Of a DNA stretch of 7,393 nt, positions 5,158 to 7,393 are shown one piece after another. The position numbers were made by a program, and so were the translations under genes. The stretch's first letter is position 1. The number at the start of each line of letters is the position of its first letter. The notes beneath the pieces are model-generated. The model was not told the DNA's origin. It worked only from the letters and a program-made list of their open reading frames with translations, and did not search any database. Source of the stretch: an uncultured Eubacterium sp. (lineage in GTDB: Bacteria; Bacillota; Clostridia; Lachnospirales; CAG-274); the NCBI GenBank assembly GCA_900543365.1, contig UQRG01000070.1, forward strand, positions 1-7,393. The letters run 5' to 3'.

Positions 5158-5185
5158 ACAAGCATTTTCACACCCCTTATATGTA

Positions 5186-5788
5186 TTAACTTATAAAATT
5201 TCTTATTATACTACTCAACTTTTTATAAAGTAAAAATGTTATTATTGAAGTAACACCATACTTAAACAAATTAAAAGGTAACATTGAGAAAAGCATAAGA
5301 CTCACCATATCCTTAACATAAGGATTAACAGCATTACACATAGATACAATAGCAGGTATATCAATACCCATAAGTTTTCCATAAAGTGGAAATACAATAA
5401 ATATATTAATAATAACTGCAATTATACTAGTTATTACCGTACCAATAGCAAGACTAACACTAGCCCCTTTTTTACTTCTAAATTTATGATAAATAAAAAC
5501 TGCAGGAAGCATATAACCTAAACTATATATCAGATTTGCAATTTCACCTACACCTGCTGTACTTGTACCATTTAGTAAAAAGTTAAGAACAATCTTTATA
5601 ACTGCTATTAATGAACCATTTAAAGGTCCCATTATAAATCCACCTAATACAACAGGAAGTTCAGAAAAATCCATTTTTACAAAAGGTGGTATTAAAGGTA
5701 ACGGAAATTCCAGAAGCATTAATATTCCACTTATTGCACCTAAAACAGCAGTTAATACTATTTTTTTAGTTTTGTTTGTTCCAGACAT
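5186..5788 (-). CDS. ribU: Riboflavin ECF transporter S component RibU
   Basis: Substrate-binding membrane subunit that captures riboflavin and works with a shared energising module (EcfT, EcfA, EcfA'), not encoded here. The 200-aa product fits the usual length and has about six hydrophobic segments. Recognisable RibU features are the loop after helix 1 (PLPLIPPFVKMDFSELPVVLGG, about 29-50), GFIMGPLNGSLIAVIK, and NGTSTAGVGEIANL at 73-86. Helix 1 carries A-x3-A (14, 18), the EcfT-contact motif. The ATG at 5788 is preferred because AGGGG sits seven to eight bases before it; the ATG at 5794 is too close. That site overlaps the TAG of the upstream gene, with 11 nt between genes, so translation looks coupled. 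No FMN riboswitch directly precedes it, so any such control would lie upstream of the partner gene, beyond the window. Confidence 0.88.
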   Translation of the reverse strand: MSGTNKTKKIVLTAVLGAISGILMLLEFPLPLIPPFVKMDFSELPVVLGGFIMGPLNGSLIAVIKIVLNFLLNGTSTAGVGEIANLIYSLGYMLPAVFIYHKFRSKKGASVSLAIGTVITSIIAVIINIFIVFPLYGKLMGIDIPAIVSMCNAVNPYVKDMVSLMLFSMLPFNLFKYGVTSIITFLLYKKLSSIIRNFIS

Positions 5789-5799
5789 TTCCATTACCC

Positions 5800-7392
5800 C
5801 TATTCTGTTCTATAACCTGTTACTTCATTAGCTGTCATCCATTCCATTTTACAATCCATAAGGTATTGAACAACATCATTCTTTTTACCATAAATTTTCT
5901 GATATAACAATTGAGTTTCAAACAAATCGTTATAAGTAAGGTACGGATAATCAACCATTGTATTTGTTTGAGCCATATAATAAAGAGCATAATTTAAATT
6001 ATTATTAGCAAGTACCCACTGGTCCTTAGTATCCTCAACAGCAAGTAGCATTTTGTCAGCAAGATTTTTGTACTTTTCTTCTCTAGTAGTTTGATAAAGA
6101 GTATAAAGCACATTTAATTCAGCTAACTGATGATTGAGAGAAATATGAGTTCTATTGTGTTCATAGTCATAACCATAGTCCTCAACTAACCAACCACCAT
6201 TTTTTGTTTCATAATGATTATTTGTTGCGTGGTCAATAAAGTATTCAGCATATCTGCAAACAGACATTAAAAATTCGTCATTATTATATCTTTTGTAAGC
6301 ATTAATAAGATTAACTGCAAAATCTGTGTTAAATCTTGTATCATAGAAATTAGCTCCAATATTAAAATCAGTTGAAAGCCACTCTGATTTAGGTCCTGTG
6401 TACCAATAACCTAAATCATTCTGATTTTGCATACAAGTATAAGTAAATACATAACCTAAGTCATAAGCAGCTAAAAAATCACCATATTTAGTCATACTTG
6501 CACCAGAATAATTTGACGGTTGTCTATAAAGCATTGTTTCACTATAAGGAATATAGTTTGATGGCAATTTAAAATAATAACCGTCCCAAGAAAATCTTCT
6601 ATTATTAGCAAGTTCCTGTTTAAGTACACCAAAATGATTAGCATTATTCCAATCAGCAAGTTTATTTTCTGACATAAGATACCATATTTCGCCAACATAG
6701 TCTGTACTATGAGGGAATGTATATGTTAATGAATAGCTATCATCTTCATTTTTAACTATTGTAACAGCCTCTTCAAGATTTGGATTACATTCCTGAGTAT
6801 TATTTTCAAACTTATTGTTAGTATATACAGATGGAATACTTATTATTAAATGAGTTTTATCTGTATCAATGTATAATGTCTGTTTTGCAGTATTAGCTAT
6901 ATTTTGTGACATATACCACTCATTTGTTTCCGGAGAAATATACCTCATTTCAAATGTAGTACCAGGAATATTAATACTTTCACTATATCTTTCCTCTGTT
7001 GTAGTGTTAAAGTTATATCTCTTAATGGTAAATTTATCGTTATTTATAAAGTTAAATGTTTTCTGCTTAACAGTTTTTTCAGCAGTATTTTCAATAATTT
7101 CTTCCTTTATTTCAGGTTCAGTTATAGCCTTCCATTTATCTTTAAATGTATTTTTAACTACATTATAAGCCTCTAAAGCATTGCCTGTAAGAGGATTACC
7201 ATTTTTATCTTTAGGAATTTCTGTATAATTGTTAGTATTTATTGTAGTTATTTCAATATTTGATTCATACTTAGACTTATCAAATGCTGTTGTTGTTTCA
7301 GTTGTATTTTCTGTTGTTACTGTTGTTACAGTTGTTACCTCTGTGTTATTTTTTTTCTTAACACCTCTTGTTGATGATGAAATAGTCTGAAA
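5800..7392 (-). CDS. Probable surface protein with Thr-rich linker and helical-toroid-like C-terminal region, 5' end outside the window
   Basis: Not recognised. The frame is open to the right edge, so the ATG at 6948 is internal and 530 residues are visible. After a few residues comes a basic patch (about 9-14), then a Thr/Val/Glu-rich low-complexity stretch (17-35), typical of linkers in exported clostridial proteins. A charged region follows, then a beta-rich part (about 110-240). From about 270 come aromatic-rich segments, and from about 349 repeated helical pairs (FNTDFAVNLINAYKRY, ISLNHQLAELNVLYTLYQ, DLFETQLLYQKIYG) with a GGWLVEDYG loop between. A beta part followed by an alpha/alpha barrel recalls polysaccharide-acting enzymes such as glucuronyl C5-epimerases, but no catalytic motif is certain. 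A signal peptide or anchor would be in the missing N-terminus. The stop overlaps the ribU ribosome binding site, so the two form an operon. Confidence 0.75.
   Translation of the reverse strand, partial: FQTISSSTRGVKKKNNTEVTTVTTVTTENTTETTTAFDKSKYESNIEITTINTNNYTEIPKDKNGNPLTGNALEAYNVVKNTFKDKWKAITEPEIKEEIIENTAEKTVKQKTFNFINNDKFTIKRYNFNTTTEERYSESINIPGTTFEMRYISPETNEWYMSQNIANTAKQTLYIDTDKTHLIISIPSVYTNNKFENNTQECNPNLEEAVTIVKNEDDSYSLTYTFPHSTDYVGEIWYLMSENKLADWNNANHFGVLKQELANNRRFSWDGYYFKLPSNYIPYSETMLYRQPSNYSGASMTKYGDFLAAYDLGYVFTYTCMQNQNDLGYWYTGPKSEWLSTDFNIGANFYDTRFNTDFAVNLINAYKRYNNDEFLMSVCRYAEYFIDHATNNHYETKNGGWLVEDYGYDYEHNRTHISLNHQLAELNVLYTLYQTTREEKYKNLADKMLLAVEDTKDQWVLANNNLNYALYYMAQTNTMVDYPYLTYNDLFETQLLYQKIYGKKNDVVQYLMDCKMEWMTANEVTGYRTE
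7312..7338. repeat. Three 9-bp tandem units encoding Thr-Thr-Val
   Basis: TGTTGTTAC occurs at 7312-7320 and 7321-7329, and AGTTGTTAC at 7330-7338. On - they encode the Thr-Thr-Val periodicity of the linker. Such in-frame short repeats can change copy number by slippage and so change linker length without a frameshift. Confidence 0.8.
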
Positions 7393-7393
7393 A

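Noticed and set aside
5789..5830. FMN riboswitch directly upstream of ribU
   Set aside because: Only 11 nt separate ribU from the upstream stop codon, and that preceding sequence is coding.
6498..6512. SGAS in the surface protein as an ApbE flavinylation site, suggested by the neighbouring ribU
   Set aside because: The required Asp three residues before the Ser is absent (Ser instead), and no FMN-binding domain is recognisable around it.
6492..6698. A - strand ORF of 68 codons inside the surface-protein gene
   Set aside because: Lies in another frame of a long, clearly coding reading frame and has no convincing start signal.
6869..7168. A hydrophobic + strand ORF of 99 codons opposite the surface-protein gene
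   Set aside because: Antisense of an AT-rich coding frame that continues through it; the hydrophobic look comes from the reverse of Asn/Lys/Glu-rich codons.

Overview
The window is AT-rich DNA (roughly 30% GC by eye) with strong AGGAGG-type ribosome binding sites, consensus sigma-A promoters and U-tract terminators. An infC-rpmI-rplT operon, a Rex-type ldh operator, an ECF-type riboflavin carrier and a surface protein with a Thr-rich linker all point to a low-GC Gram-positive anaerobe of the class Clostridia. A gut Ruminococcus- or Eubacterium-like organism is plausible, but I cannot name the species.

Layout from left to right. (1) The 3' part of pepT (tripeptidase) on + ends in a strong hairpin terminator. 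That hairpin also overlaps the last codons of a convergent small membrane-protein gene on -. (2) The membrane-protein gene (933-1388) is divergent from a small XRE-type regulator (1555-1881). A 12-bp perfect palindrome lies inside the membrane-protein promoter, so the two look like a regulator and its target. (3) A short stretch with an imperfect inverted repeat resembling an IS3-type end, then tandem hairpins, closes the translation operon infC-rpmI-rplT on -. (4) This operon has a consensus extended promoter, a leader with mutually exclusive antiterminator and terminator helices, and an infC ORF whose best start is the non-standard AUU codon. (5) ldh (L-lactate dehydrogenase) on - has its own promoter and a near-consensus Rex operator just downstream of the predicted transcription start. 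(6) A YmaF-family His-rich protein on + converges, across a shared hairpin, on ribU (riboflavin S-component) on -. (7) ribU follows by 11 nt a long gene for a probable surface protein (Thr-rich linker, beta-rich part, helical-toroid-like part) that runs off the right edge.

Most genes are ordinary housekeeping functions. The interest lies in regulation: redox control of ldh, two apparent layers of autoregulation on infC, and the regulator/membrane-protein pair. The coupling of a surface protein to a riboflavin carrier, and the six evenly placed HxH motifs in the YmaF protein, are also worth attention. I see no CRISPR array, tRNA, rRNA, intact transposon or defence island.
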